Virus record (IMG/VR): IMGVR_UViG_3300043607_000069
Coordinates: 1 to 37,690 of that record
Reading direction: 5' to 3' (one strand)
Source: a virus
DNA length: 37,690 nt
Part shown: positions 7,998-15,028 of the stretch, piece by piece
Numbering within the stretch: the stretch's first letter is position 1
Layout: every line of letters starts with the position of its first letter
Position numbers and translations under genes: made by a program
The notes under the pieces: generated by a model
The model's input: only the letters and a program-made list of their open reading frames with translations
Database searches by the model: none
What the model was told of the DNA's origin: nothing

Positions 7998-8876
7998 TTA
8001 CGCGACTTCCAGTAAGAAGAAGAGCTCGTCCTCCTCCGCTTGTACGAGATCCGGACCGATCTCCACCAACACTCGACCAACAGCAGTACGGATTCTCTGG
8101 CCACGAATCGGGATGACCGTGGACCCCAACACTGACACTGACGAGGTTTGTATATAGACGCTCGCAGAGATCGCTTCGATTCGAGCATCCGATTGAATCT
8201 GTACGACTCCACTTGCGATTCGAACTGCGGACCCAAGTGCTGGGGGTTTCGCAGCAATGGAAACATCGGTGTAAACGGATACGAACCCGGCCGAAACACG
8301 AACAACCGATCCGACCACTGATACGGATGCGTCTGCTCGAACCTCTCGAGAGAGACTCGATGCCACAGCCACTGCATCCGTAACATGTTCGGGACGCGCT
8401 CGTGCATGACGACGAAGTTGTGACCACCCTCTGGAATCAGCGACCGCTGACGGACCAACGGTTGTGGCGGCACCGCCAAAGAGAATGCCTCCGGAACCGG
8501 CATAGACAAAGACATTGGTACCGTGCGGTTCGAAGACCGTAGTGGCCGCACCACTGAACACCACACCGCCAGTGGGGACGTAGTCTCTGGTAAGACTCTC
8601 GTCCATCGTGCCGCCGAATACGATACCTCCAGTCGGGTCATACGCAAACGTTCGCTTCTGCGTCGCATGACCGGCGAATACGACTCCGCCGGATGGTGTG
8701 TACTTGAAAACAAACTTCTCTGCTTCTTGTCCACCGAAGACAATACCACCGGAGACGGTATACTTCCAAACAAACTTCTGTGTTGCCTGACCGGCAAAGA
8801 CAATCCCGCCACTACCCGTATAGGAGTAAGTAACGGTTCCGGAAGCTTCTTCGAGCGAACGAAGATCTAAAAGCAT
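7998..8876 (-). CDS. Repeat protein with 20-residue SGGIVF units
   Basis: A 292-residue protein. The N-terminal half carries six copies of a unit around (S/T)GG(I/V)(V/L)F(A/G/S)G. The SGG or TGG of each copy falls at residues 22, 42, 62, 82, 102 and 128, so the first five are spaced by exactly 20. The spacing residues are aromatic and Lys rich (for example KFVWKYTV). The C-terminal half (about 145-292) has alternating Val/Ser strands such as ASVSVVGSVVRVSAGFVSVY, a beta-helix or beta-sandwich style. It is probably a virion surface or fibre-like protein, inferred from its place among structural genes. No clear Shine-Dalgarno precedes the ATG; it may be coupled to the gene ending 3 bases upstream. 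Confidence 0.75.
   Translation of the reverse strand: MLLDLRSLEEASGTVTYSYTGSGGIVFAGQATQKFVWKYTVSGGIVFGGQEAEKFVFKYTPSGGVVFAGHATQKRTFAYDPTGGIVFGGTMDESLTRDYVPTGGVVFSGAATTVFEPHGTNVFVYAGSGGILFGGAATTVGPSAVADSRGWSQLRRHARARPEHVTDAVAVASSLSREVRADASVSVVGSVVRVSAGFVSVYTDVSIAAKPPALGSAVRIASGVVQIQSDARIEAISASVYIQTSSVSVLGSTVIPIRGQRIRTAVGRVLVEIGPDLVQAEEDELFFLLEVA
8513..8815 (-). repeat. 60-bp tandem coding repeats
   Basis: DNA encoding the SGGIVF-type units recurs at 60-base steps on the minus strand, five units in register, and then one copy after 78 bases. The plus-strand view shows words such as caccgccag, cctccag, ccgccgg and ccaccgg at matching spacing. The copies have diverged, so this is an old amplification and not a recent slippage array. 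Edges are approximate. Confidence 0.6.
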
Positions 8877-8879
8877 TGA

Positions 8880-9074
8880 CTATTTCGGCCGACGGGATTT
8901 CGGAATCAACTTCATGTCACCGAGTGGAACGGCTTTGGCCGCATCCACGATTCGAGTTTGTCGTGGTCCACTCATCAACGTTTCACCGGTCTTCGGATCA
9001 ACCAGATGAACACCCTCACCTCGAATGAAGATACCGACTTGCCCGTCCACCGTACACCACTGTCCGTTTCGCAT
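8880..9074 (-). CDS. Small basic protein, unknown
   Basis: A 64-residue protein (MRNGQWCTVDGQVGIFIRGE) with GGAGAG 5 bases before the ATG. A compact SH3-like pattern is visible: GQVGIFIRGEGVHLVDPKTG is followed by a basic tail LIPKSRRPK. It resembles small beta-barrel proteins found among phage structural genes. Its role is unknown. It sits 3 bases upstream of the repeat protein and is probably co-translated with it. Confidence 0.65.
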   Translation of the reverse strand: MRNGQWCTVDGQVGIFIRGEGVHLVDPKTGETLMSGPRQTRIVDAAKAVPLGDMKLIPKSRRPK

Positions 9075-9076
9075 AC

Positions 9077-9478
9077 CTACTCTCCGGTGAATTGCGGCGT
9101 CACTTTAATAAGATCGCCGTTGTTCTGGATCAAGTACGGTCCGTTCGTGAACCGTTCTGCCCAGAGGATTTTACCGCTAGTGGTTTGGATCACGTAGTAT
9201 CCGTACACATTCTGACTCTGCACTGCAGTCGAAGTGAAGGTCTGTTCAGCCGCTGCCGCACTGGTTGGATTGCCCGGAGTGATCGTCCAGCTAGCTCCAG
9301 TCAGTGCAATGGGCACGTATCCGGTGAAATCTGCCTCCGTGTACGTCGCTTCGGTATCCGTCTCAGCCGGAGTGATATTGTTCTTGAACAACTTCAGCGT
9401 TTGGTTCTGTGGTGCGGTCTTGTTCAAGATGTTTTGAAGCATCACATCTTCAGCTGCGTTCGGAACCAGTAGCGTCAT
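9077..9478 (-). CDS. Virion protein candidate, paralogue B of a tandem pair
   Basis: A 133-residue protein closely related to the product of the gene just upstream (9482-9889). Shared text includes WTITPGNPT at the centre, LWAERFTNGPY near the C-terminus, a GD.IK..P.FTGE ending and an ETDT....YTEA segment near residue 40. The fold is likely all-beta. Such proteins occur as unknown structural proteins in phages. A GGGAGA Shine-Dalgarno lies within the 3-base spacer region. Confidence 0.72.
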   Translation of the reverse strand: MTLLVPNAAEDVMLQNILNKTAPQNQTLKLFKNNITPAETDTEATYTEADFTGYVPIALTGASWTITPGNPTSAAAAEQTFTSTAVQSQNVYGYYVIQTTSGKILWAERFTNGPYLIQNNGDLIKVTPQFTGE

Positions 9479-9481
9479 GAA

Positions 9482-9889
9482 TTATTCTCCCGTAAACTTC
9501 GGGGTGATCTTGATTGCATCACCGGCCTGAAGCAAGGTGTAGGGTCCGTTCGTAAATCGTTCAGCCCACAAGAGAGGATGCCCTGGATTTCCTCTACATA
9601 TCAGGTATCCGAAAATCGTTTCAGGGAGTCCCGGTCCTCCAGCCGTGAATACTTGTTGTGTCGCGACGGCTTGTGTTGGATTCCCTGGAGTAATCGTCCA
9701 GTCCGTGCCAGTGATAATCAGAGAAGAGTAACCTACATACGTAGCCTCCGTATAACTAGCAAACGTGTCGGTTTCCGACGGAGTGGTGTTGCTTGTAAAT
9801 AGATGCAACGTGGTATCGAACACAGCGCGTTTGTTAAAGAGTAGTTCGAGTATCGATACCTCGCCGGCATTCACGACTACGAGTGACAT
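9482..9889 (-). CDS. Virion protein candidate, paralogue A of a tandem pair
   Basis: A 135-residue protein (MSLVVVNAGEVSILELLFNK) that arose with its downstream neighbour by tandem duplication. The two proteins align end to end with only small gaps, and both end in FTGE. The start overlaps the stop of the preceding gene (TGATG), indicating coupled translation. Function unknown. Two related subunits side by side suggest a hetero-oligomeric surface structure or a diversified decoration protein. Confidence 0.72.
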   Translation of the reverse strand: MSLVVVNAGEVSILELLFNKRAVFDTTLHLFTSNTTPSETDTFASYTEATYVGYSSLIITGTDWTITPGNPTQAVATQQVFTAGGPGLPETIFGYLICRGNPGHPLLWAERFTNGPYTLLQAGDAIKITPKFTGE

Positions 9890-10623
9890 CAGTACTGCCC
9901 TCGACCCATACCCGATTCATTCGGTATCCGAACCTCATGCCACCATATCTGACCGAGGACCTGCGAACCGGATTCCGTACCTAACGACATCGACGCATGC
10001 AGTGCGAAAATCCCACCTGGGGGAACAATGTAACGGCCGTACACAGGAACGTACTTTTGTAGGTGTAAGATATTTGTGTTCGCACAAATCACCGAACCTA
10101 CCACATGCCAATCTGTAGTACTGATATGGCCGTTGATCGCTGCCGCTCCTGAGATCGCGGCTATTCCTCGATATTGCTTTCGTCCTGTTAATGAAGTGCG
10201 AGTAGCTAACGCCAGTCCGGATGCCGGCGTATTGCTGCCGGCTCCAAGCGGCCACCGCGCTCGTAAGGCTACAGAGATATTGAGCACCGTGGCGACCGGT
10301 GTCGTAGGCAGTATATTCACGCGAATCCCGACCGCGTCTACCACAATCGATGGACCGTCTTCTGGCCCGATGTTCCAACACTTAAGCAACACCGAACCAG
10401 ATGGTGGAAAGAACAGATCCGGAGTACCGGCGGTTCCAATTACATGCCAAGAATTTCCGGCTCGCGTCAGTTCCGTATCCGAAGGAAGAGACTGCACGAG
10501 GCAGACATCTCCTCGATTGTTGGTCTGAAGTCCTCGTCGTGTAGAGGTAGCACGGCTTTCCCTCCCGTAATCGAACGGGATGAATCCGCGTACGAACCCA
10601 CGTGCCAATCCCGATCTAGCCAA
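9889..10623 (-). CDS. Virion protein candidate, second copy of a 230-residue pair
   Basis: A 244-residue protein probably starting at TTG (10623), which overlaps the previous stop. The TTG is supported because its product aligns from the first residue with the upstream paralogue: ARGFVRGFI matches LAFVRGLLT, NNRGDVCLVQSLP matches NNRGDIAVAQALP, and VYGRYIVPPGGIFAL matches VYGRYIVPPQGMFSL. Both have VDAVG in the middle and end in WHEV motifs. All-beta composition. It probably belongs to the virion surface or tail tip, but this is inference. Confidence 0.7.
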   Translation of the reverse strand: MARSGLARGFVRGFIPFDYGRESRATSTRRGLQTNNRGDVCLVQSLPSDTELTRAGNSWHVIGTAGTPDLFFPPSGSVLLKCWNIGPEDGPSIVVDAVGIRVNILPTTPVATVLNISVALRARWPLGAGSNTPASGLALATRTSLTGRKQYRGIAAISGAAAINGHISTTDWHVVGSVICANTNILHLQKYVPVYGRYIVPPGGIFALHASMSLGTESGSQVLGQIWWHEVRIPNESGMGRGQY

Positions 10624-11266
10624 GGGTCAGTTGCACCTCATGCCAAAAGATGATCGGTTGAGCAGTTGCGGTACCGGCTGCGTTACAAAGTGATGCGAGG
10701 GAGAACATCCCCTGTGGCGGTACGATGTACCGACCGTACACCGGAAATTCCACGGCCAACGTGATGTTAGCAGTGTTGGCGCAGATGAGTTGCGTACCGA
10801 TCTCATGCCAGGCTGAATCGTTGGTCACGGTGACGGAGGCTTTCGCGTTACCCTTGCCGCCGTAGTTCGCCTTGCCGGAGAGGGACTTGATCGCCAGCGC
10901 ACCAGCCGGATTGGCAATCGGGTTGGTGGTGTTCAACTGTGCAGCAACACCGATGTTGATGGCGGCACCAGCCGACGCATTGAGCATCGTACCCACCGCG
11001 TCGATGACATAACTTTTACCACCTGGAGCTTCACCGTTCCACAACGAGAGATGCGCTGTAGTAGTTGGCAAAGCGGCGACCGGAGCGACGGCTGAATCGA
11101 GACAGAAATAACTTCCGCCCAGTCGTACGAGCTCCGCAGCGGGAGGTAGTGCTTGTGCGACCGCGATGTCTCCACGATTGTTGATGCAGATAGGACTGTC
11201 GGCACCTTCCGGCCAGTTCGGTGTGAGCAGTCCTCGAACGAACGCGAGTACGTTAATCTTCGCCAT
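10616..11266 (-). CDS. Virion protein candidate, first copy of a 230-residue pair
   Basis: A 216-residue protein starting MAKINVLAFVRGLLTPNWPE. This ATG is chosen over one ten codons earlier because GGAGGA lies 5 bases upstream of it; the start sits inside the end of the preceding gene. The C-terminal half contains AWHEIGTQLICANTANITLA, VYGRYIVPPQGMFSL and FWHEVQLTLG, all mirrored in the next gene. Ala/Thr/Val-rich beta protein. Function unknown, placed in the accessory virion block between portal and scaffold. Confidence 0.72.
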   Translation of the reverse strand: MAKINVLAFVRGLLTPNWPEGADSPICINNRGDIAVAQALPPAAELVRLGGSYFCLDSAVAPVAALPTTTAHLSLWNGEAPGGKSYVIDAVGTMLNASAGAAINIGVAAQLNTTNPIANPAGALAIKSLSGKANYGGKGNAKASVTVTNDSAWHEIGTQLICANTANITLAVEFPVYGRYIVPPQGMFSLASLCNAAGTATAQPIIFWHEVQLTLG

Positions 11267-11558
11267 CAAAGTCCTCCGGTATCTGTTCAAATTCAAGTGC
11301 TAGCATCAACAACATTTTTCCGAGTTTGTCATTGATCTGCGTGAGCTGATCGAGTACCCGATCATCCGTCGTGGACAACAACGCTGATCCCTGCACCGGG
11401 TTTGCAACAATGAGTCTGCCGTCCGCATCGGCTTGAACGGTGACCTGCATCTGCACCGTCGCAATGGTGCCGTCGGGCTGGACGATATCCAGCTGCAGAT
11501 TCCGGATCTTCTTGCCGGTAGAATCCGGGGCGACTTGGACGACAGACTCTTGCGCCAC
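11253..11558 (-). CDS. Unknown small protein with C-terminal helix
   Basis: A 101-residue protein initiated at GTG one base after the preceding stop. The N-terminal part is beta-like (RNLQLDIVQPDGTIATVQMQ). The C-terminal third is a long amphipathic helix (VLDQLTQINDKLGKMLLMLA), followed by an acidic tail ending EDFDGED. The acidic tail overlaps the Shine-Dalgarno and start of the next gene. An oligomeric structural or chaperone-like part is possible. No family recognised. Confidence 0.65.
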   Translation of the reverse strand: MAQESVVQVAPDSTGKKIRNLQLDIVQPDGTIATVQMQVTVQADADGRLIVANPVQGSALLSTTDDRVLDQLTQINDKLGKMLLMLALEFEQIPEDFDGED

Positions 11559-11559
11559 G

Positions 11560-11826
11560 CTAGCTCCGACCGTTGCCGAACTTCAACAAATGCGAAAGAC
11601 CGGGGGACGGTGCGATGATCTGCTTGCCTTTCGCGAGTTCGTCCACGTGTTGAGAGATCGCTCCCTTCGCAACTTCGAGCAACCCGAGTGCGGCGACCTT
11701 GCTATCGATCGTCCCCGCCACGGACACCTGTCCACCGGCAGTAAGGATTACGAGGATCGCCAACTGGGCATCCTGGGGAATAACCAACGACTGTCCTGCC
11801 ACTGCCGACTTATCCGGTTCAGACAC
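11560..11826 (-). CDS. Unknown small protein
   Basis: An 88-residue product (read from GTG, SEPDKSAVAGQSLVIPQDAQ). An ATG 12 codons earlier exists, but GGAGGA stands 5 bases before this GTG, which follows the preceding stop by one base. A hydrophobic middle (LAILVILTAGGQVSVAG) and a helical end (GLLEVAKGAISQHVDELAKG) are visible. The middle might be beta or a weak membrane segment. Function unknown. Confidence 0.6.
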   Translation of the reverse strand: MSEPDKSAVAGQSLVIPQDAQLAILVILTAGGQVSVAGTIDSKVAALGLLEVAKGAISQHVDELAKGKQIIAPSPGLSHLLKFGNGRS

Positions 11827-11827
11827 A

Positions 11828-12265
11828 CTATCCTCCAATCCGGACAAGTCCGGTTGATGCATTTGGTTCCGGAAATGGAACCAAAAAGTTTCCGTTGGTA
11901 CTTGAATAGCCGCGTGGATCTCCTGCGGGACTGGGACCGAAATCTAGGATGACCACTGCACGGTTGCGTGTCGCGTTGAAGATGAGTGCGCCTCTGGCCA
12001 CGATCGTGGAATTCGGCCACACCACATCCGCCCAGTCGATAACCGCCGTTGGACCGTCCATGATCACCGTCATCCCGGTGAGCACTTGTCCTCCAGCGGT
12101 ATAACCGGGTGCGCCGATGACTTCTCCGTCCGTGGTGTACTTCTCCGTCATCGGCGACAGGTTCGCCTTATCGGAGTACAACGCGATACGATACTCGTCC
12201 ATCGGCTGAAACAAGGACCGAGCAAGATCGTAGTAAAACGAAATGGCGGTACCTGGAGCGATCAC
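11828..12265 (-). CDS. Conserved phage structural-type protein
   Basis: A 145-residue protein beginning at GTG that overlaps the previous stop (GTGA). It carries a pattern seen in many phage proteins of unknown role. After RIALYSDKANLSPMTEKYTT comes GEVIGAPGYTAGGQVL, then AVIDWADVVWPNSTIVARGA and ALIFNA. It ends near ILDFG and a C-terminal FLVPFPEPNAS. These proteins usually sit among virion genes. A beta-sandwich decoration role is inferred only. Confidence 0.7.
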   Translation of the reverse strand: MIAPGTAISFYYDLARSLFQPMDEYRIALYSDKANLSPMTEKYTTDGEVIGAPGYTAGGQVLTGMTVIMDGPTAVIDWADVVWPNSTIVARGALIFNATRNRAVVILDFGPSPAGDPRGYSSTNGNFLVPFPEPNASTGLVRIGG

Positions 12266-12402
12266 TTGTGTTCCTTGTGCTTGAAGTGTTCCACCTGTGC
12301 GAGTCTACGCTCCGCACCTTTTCTCGAGAGCGGCTTTGATAACTTCTTCGTACCGTCCGCACTCATCACGACGTACTTTCCGGGTCCGACACGTTTGATC
12401 AT
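12262..12402 (-). CDS. 46-residue Lys-rich protein (KYVV..S-type)
   Basis: A short gene whose ATG overlaps the portal stop (ATGA) and whose own stop overlaps the next start (GTGA). The product MIKRVGPGKYVVMSADGTKK continues LSKPLSRKGAERRLAQVEHF. This matches the pattern of tiny phage proteins with a beta hairpin, a K.LSKP turn and a basic helix (A..RL.QVE.F). They are often found beside portal genes. Role unknown. Confidence 0.72.
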   Translation of the reverse strand: MIKRVGPGKYVVMSADGTKKLSKPLSRKGAERRLAQVEHFKHKEHK

Positions 12403-13901
12403 GCCGCAGCAGGAGGCGTCTGCTCCTCCGTGATTTGATATTTCAGTTTCCCGTCCGGACCCAGTACGGTTTTCCGTACCGGTCCGGGTGGCGGTGCAGG
12501 TTTCGGTTCCGGAGGTTTCTCCGCTTCGATCTCTTTCCCTTCCGCATCCGCGTCTACGTCATCCCGTGTCCAATCTCCGGTCGCCAGGAAATTGTACCAG
12601 GTATCGAAGGAAATCTTTCCGGCCTGCAAAGCCTGGAGTGCCGCCGTGACTTCCTGAGCGGTGGCTTTCACGTTGAGGAAGTCCTTGTTCAACTCCACAC
12701 TGACTTCGGCATCCAACGGTTTGACCAACGTACTGTCCCACCACACCAGAATCTGGAGCACAAGCGTGAGACCGACTTCCAACGACTGCGTGATCATGCG
12801 CAATGAGGCGTGCTCGCTGGCATGACGCATACGAACCGCGCTCGCGGTTTCTTGGACTGAGGAGGGATCTTCTAACAAGCGGCCACCGAGCACGGCCATC
12901 TGTTTTTTCTTCTCCTCCATTGCAGTCACGATGGCCGCGAGTCCGGCACCCTGAAACTCCAACATCCCGGCTTCTCCCTGGACGTCAAGTTCCCACACCA
13001 CGCTGGGTCCCATCTTCATCGGCACGCGTCCGTCGCCGGAATTCCTCGCACCGGAGACCCATGGTGTCGGTAGGGCGACCAAGTGCAAACCGTACTCATA
13101 GTCCACGGAGTTCCGCCAATGACCGAGATTCACATCCGCCAGATCGATGAGCGGTGGCGTCTCGAGATCCGGTGTCGCGTTCTTCGCACAAATGAAAATG
13201 AACGGAATAAAATTGAGTGCGACACCCCGTCGCGTAGGAATGACCGCACCGCCGTAGATTTCATACTCCTTCTGTCCCGGTCCTTTCTCTCGATACAGCT
13301 GCACCGCACAAACCCCGTTCACGAGTCTGATGACGCGGTACTGACATAACGTGAGACACAGGAAGGGATCCTTCGGGTCCACGTACTCAATCAGTTCTCG
13401 GAGTACGAGATAGGTGAGCACCTGCCGGCCACCGATTCGTTCGGTACGCCAGTTGATGATGTCCTCCGCTTTGTAACCAACCAAGTAGGGACGCACGTCT
13501 GAGGACGTGATCCCCTCTGGTGGCGGTACCGGCATGTCCACCATGACCCCGTACCGCGACATCAAGACGACCTCGCGACCGGCTTCCTGAGCGAACATCT
13601 CGAACGGAATGTTTGTCAGTGTGACGTCGTCAAGATACGTCTTGATGGTTTCGGGGAATTCGACTTCCGGTGCTTCTTGAAAGACCGCACCGGTCATCCC
13701 GTTGGTGGTACGCTGAACGGCATTGTAGAAGCTGCCACGCTTCCGATACGCTTCATTTTCCGTCGCATCTTTCGCGGGCAACGACGGGACATACTTCTCT
13801 CCGGCTTTCAATACCGCATCCCGACCTTCGTAGCAGTCGCGCAAGCGTCGCCACTTGTCTTCCATCTCTACGAAGTCTTTGCGTTTCGTATCAACGGGCA
13901 T
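12399..13901 (-). CDS. Portal protein (DUF4055-like)
   Basis: A 500-residue protein. Residues about 232-285 (FIFICAKN, LETPPLIDLADVNLGHWRNS, VDYEYGLHLVALPTPWVSG) carry the characteristic core of DUF4055-type phage portals. The N-terminal helix region has KWRRLRDCYEGRDAVLKAGE and SFYNAVQRTTNGMTGAVF. A long helical part near 340-410 (TASAVRMRHASEHASLRMIT) would form the crown or stem region, and a Pro/Glu-rich tail ends the protein. Twelve copies form the DNA channel at one capsid vertex, bind terminase and hold the head-tail connector. GAGAGGAT precedes the ATG. Confidence 0.85.
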   Translation of the reverse strand: MPVDTKRKDFVEMEDKWRRLRDCYEGRDAVLKAGEKYVPSLPAKDATENEAYRKRGSFYNAVQRTTNGMTGAVFQEAPEVEFPETIKTYLDDVTLTNIPFEMFAQEAGREVVLMSRYGVMVDMPVPPPEGITSSDVRPYLVGYKAEDIINWRTERIGGRQVLTYLVLRELIEYVDPKDPFLCLTLCQYRVIRLVNGVCAVQLYREKGPGQKEYEIYGGAVIPTRRGVALNFIPFIFICAKNATPDLETPPLIDLADVNLGHWRNSVDYEYGLHLVALPTPWVSGARNSGDGRVPMKMGPSVVWELDVQGEAGMLEFQGAGLAAIVTAMEEKKKQMAVLGGRLLEDPSSVQETASAVRMRHASEHASLRMITQSLEVGLTLVLQILVWWDSTLVKPLDAEVSVELNKDFLNVKATAQEVTAALQALQAGKISFDTWYNFLATGDWTRDDVDADAEGKEIEAEKPPEPKPAPPPGPVRKTVLGPDGKLKYQITEEQTPPAAA

Positions 13902-13916
13902 GCCATCCTCTCGCGG

Positions 13917-14213
13917 TTACTTCTTCCGTGTCGTCGGCAGCTTCCGCTTCTTCGGCTCTTCCGCCGCTTCCGATCGTTCGTCATCCTCGGTCTGTTCCGG
14001 TTCGGATTCATCCACATCCGGCACCCACGCCGATGCGGCTACGGGATCCTCACACCAACCGGGTCCGAGTCGATCGTACGCGTCCTGATCCTGCACCACG
14101 ATCGGATAGGTCGTGTACTGGGAATGTCGCGCATCGGCCGCGAACTCCGGTGTACCGTTGTCCTTGTGATAGAGAGTCACCGGAAATTGCATACCACCCG
14201 TCTTGCGAGTCAT
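13917..14213 (-). CDS. Acidic-basic small protein, unknown
   Basis: A 98-residue protein starting MTRKTGGMQFPVTLYHKDNG after AGAAAGGA. The N-terminal part (FPVTLYHKDNGTPEFAADAR) looks like small phage proteins carrying a K-D/E-x-G substrate-like turn. The C-terminal third is highly charged, an acidic block (DVDESEPEQTEDDERSEAAE) followed by a basic end KKRKLPTTRKK. It lies directly upstream of the portal gene and downstream of a terminator. Function unknown. Confidence 0.65.
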   Translation of the reverse strand: MTRKTGGMQFPVTLYHKDNGTPEFAADARHSQYTTYPIVVQDQDAYDRLGPGWCEDPVAASAWVPDVDESEPEQTEDDERSEAAEEPKKRKLPTTRKK

Positions 14214-14231
14214 GGCTCTATCCTTTCTTCT

Positions 14232-14272
14232 TTTAAAACGGACGGAGCCGAGTCTGGAGGCTCGACTCCGTC
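14232..14272 (-). terminator. Intrinsic terminator, leftward
   Basis: GACGGAG-C-CGAG (14241-14252) pairs with CTCG-A-CTCCGTC (14261-14272) around an 8-base loop. On the minus strand it is followed by CGTTTTAAAAG. The stem (11 pairs, one mismatch) plus T-run fits a factor-independent terminator between the 112-residue gene and the next gene. Confidence 0.65.
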
Positions 14273-14294
14273 GTGTCAAAACGCCGTACAAATG

Positions 14295-14633
14295 CTAGTT
14301 GACGACCGGTGGTGCCGGATCAGCCGGCAGGCCGGGATCGACCGGGACCGGATCGACCGGGACCGGATCCGCCGGTGCGGCTGCGAGACCGTTGAGCACG
14401 GTTGCGGACGCGGTGAGTGCCGCTGCCACGCCATCGATGCGATTGGTCTCGGTGTCCAGCACGGCCTTCGCGGCGTCAACCTGTGCCGCCGTCATGCTGG
14501 TGCTGAGCGTAGTGATCAACGCCGCAATGCGGGTGCTGGCCGCATCGAGTGCCGCGCTGAGTACGCCCTGATTGGCGGCGAGGGTGTTGGTGGCATCGTC
14601 CACCTTCTGCAGTGCCTGATTGAGATCGGTCAT
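14295..14633 (-). CDS. Helical protein with Pro/Asp/Val repeat tail
   Basis: A 112-residue protein (MTDLNQALQKVDDATNTLAA) with AGAGGAG before the ATG. Residues 1-85 are Ala/Thr/Leu-rich and heptad-like (LSAALDAASTRIAALITTLS), predicting a coiled coil. Residues 86-112 switch to a DPVPVDP repeat ending PADPAPPVVN, which is extended and flexible. This type of short coiled coil plus Pro-rich tail could be a spike, linker or assembly factor. It forms a two-gene cassette with the gene before it, bounded by two terminators. Confidence 0.68.
   Translation of the reverse strand: MTDLNQALQKVDDATNTLAANQGVLSAALDAASTRIAALITTLSTSMTAAQVDAAKAVLDTETNRIDGVAAALTASATVLNGLAAAPADPVPVDPVPVDPGLPADPAPPVVN
14336..14365. 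repeat. Two perfect 15-bp tandem copies
   Basis: GATCGACCGGGACCG occurs at 14336-14350 and again at 14351-14365. The in-frame copies encode the VPVDP repeat of the protein tail, so the tail length could change by slippage. Confidence 0.85.
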
Positions 14634-14663
14634 GGTGTCTCCTCTACATGCGCGGAAGTGCGC

Positions 14664-14906
14664 CTACGTCGTGGGTGCGGGTGCGGTCGAGTCGAGTTGT
14701 GCGGCCTTGGCTTTGATGTCAGCGGCGACGGCTTCAATCTTGGAGGCATCGCCGAGCAGGCGAACCACTGCGGCGGCATCGCCTTGTTCGAATGGGACTT
14801 TATTGATCCAATTAGTGAACGCCGTAGCGAAGGCCGGTTCGAAGGTGTCTCCTTCCGCCACGAAGGAGTTCGCGGCTCCAATATACGCTGAGATTTTGAA
14901 TGGCAT
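14664..14906 (-). CDS. Small protein MPFKISAYIGAAN, unknown
   Basis: An 80-residue protein. The start at 14906 is chosen because AGAGAGGAG lies 3-4 bases upstream. An in-frame ATG further up would run through a terminator hairpin. The sequence has an N-terminal IGAANSFVAEGDTFEPAFAT and a C-terminal helix DASKIEAVAADIKAKAAQLD. No family recognised. It is the first gene of the cassette after TerL. Confidence 0.62.
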   Translation of the reverse strand: MPFKISAYIGAANSFVAEGDTFEPAFATAFTNWINKVPFEQGDAAAVVRLLGDASKIEAVAADIKAKAAQLDSTAPAPTT

Positions 14907-14919
14907 CTGCTCCTCTCTC

Positions 14920-14986
14920 TGGATAAGAAACGGAGCCTGCGGGATGTTGACAACCGGCTCATCTTCTGGTTTCGTGCAGGCTCCGT
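14920..14986 (-). terminator. Long-loop terminator or attenuator after TerL
   Basis: ACGGAGCCTGC (14930-14940) pairs perfectly with GCAGGCTCCGT (14976-14986), 11 bp. A 35-base apex can itself fold (AACC/GGTT). The minus strand continues TTTCTTATCC. It follows the terminase gene, so it may limit read-through into the virion genes. Confidence 0.55.
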
Positions 14987-14997
14987 CCATGGATGGG

Positions 14998-15006
14998 TTA
15001 CCGCAT
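14998..15006 (-). CDS. Two-codon minigene ATG-CGG-TAA with near-perfect Shine-Dalgarno
   Basis: Between TerL and the terminator hairpin the minus strand reads AAGGAGGTGA, 7 bases, ATG CGG TAA. The Shine-Dalgarno (15022-15013) is one of the best in the window, yet the frame ends after Met-Arg. This may be a minigene, a translation-dependent control of the following hairpin, or a relic start. Confidence 0.35.
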   Translation of the reverse strand: MR

Positions 15007-15028
15007 ACAGCCTCACCTCCTTCATGAA

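Noticed and set aside
13677-14891. 404-codon plus-strand open frame
   Set aside because: It lies opposite the portal, terminator and two small genes, and its Arg/Gly/Cys-rich text is typical of an antisense shadow of GC-rich genes.
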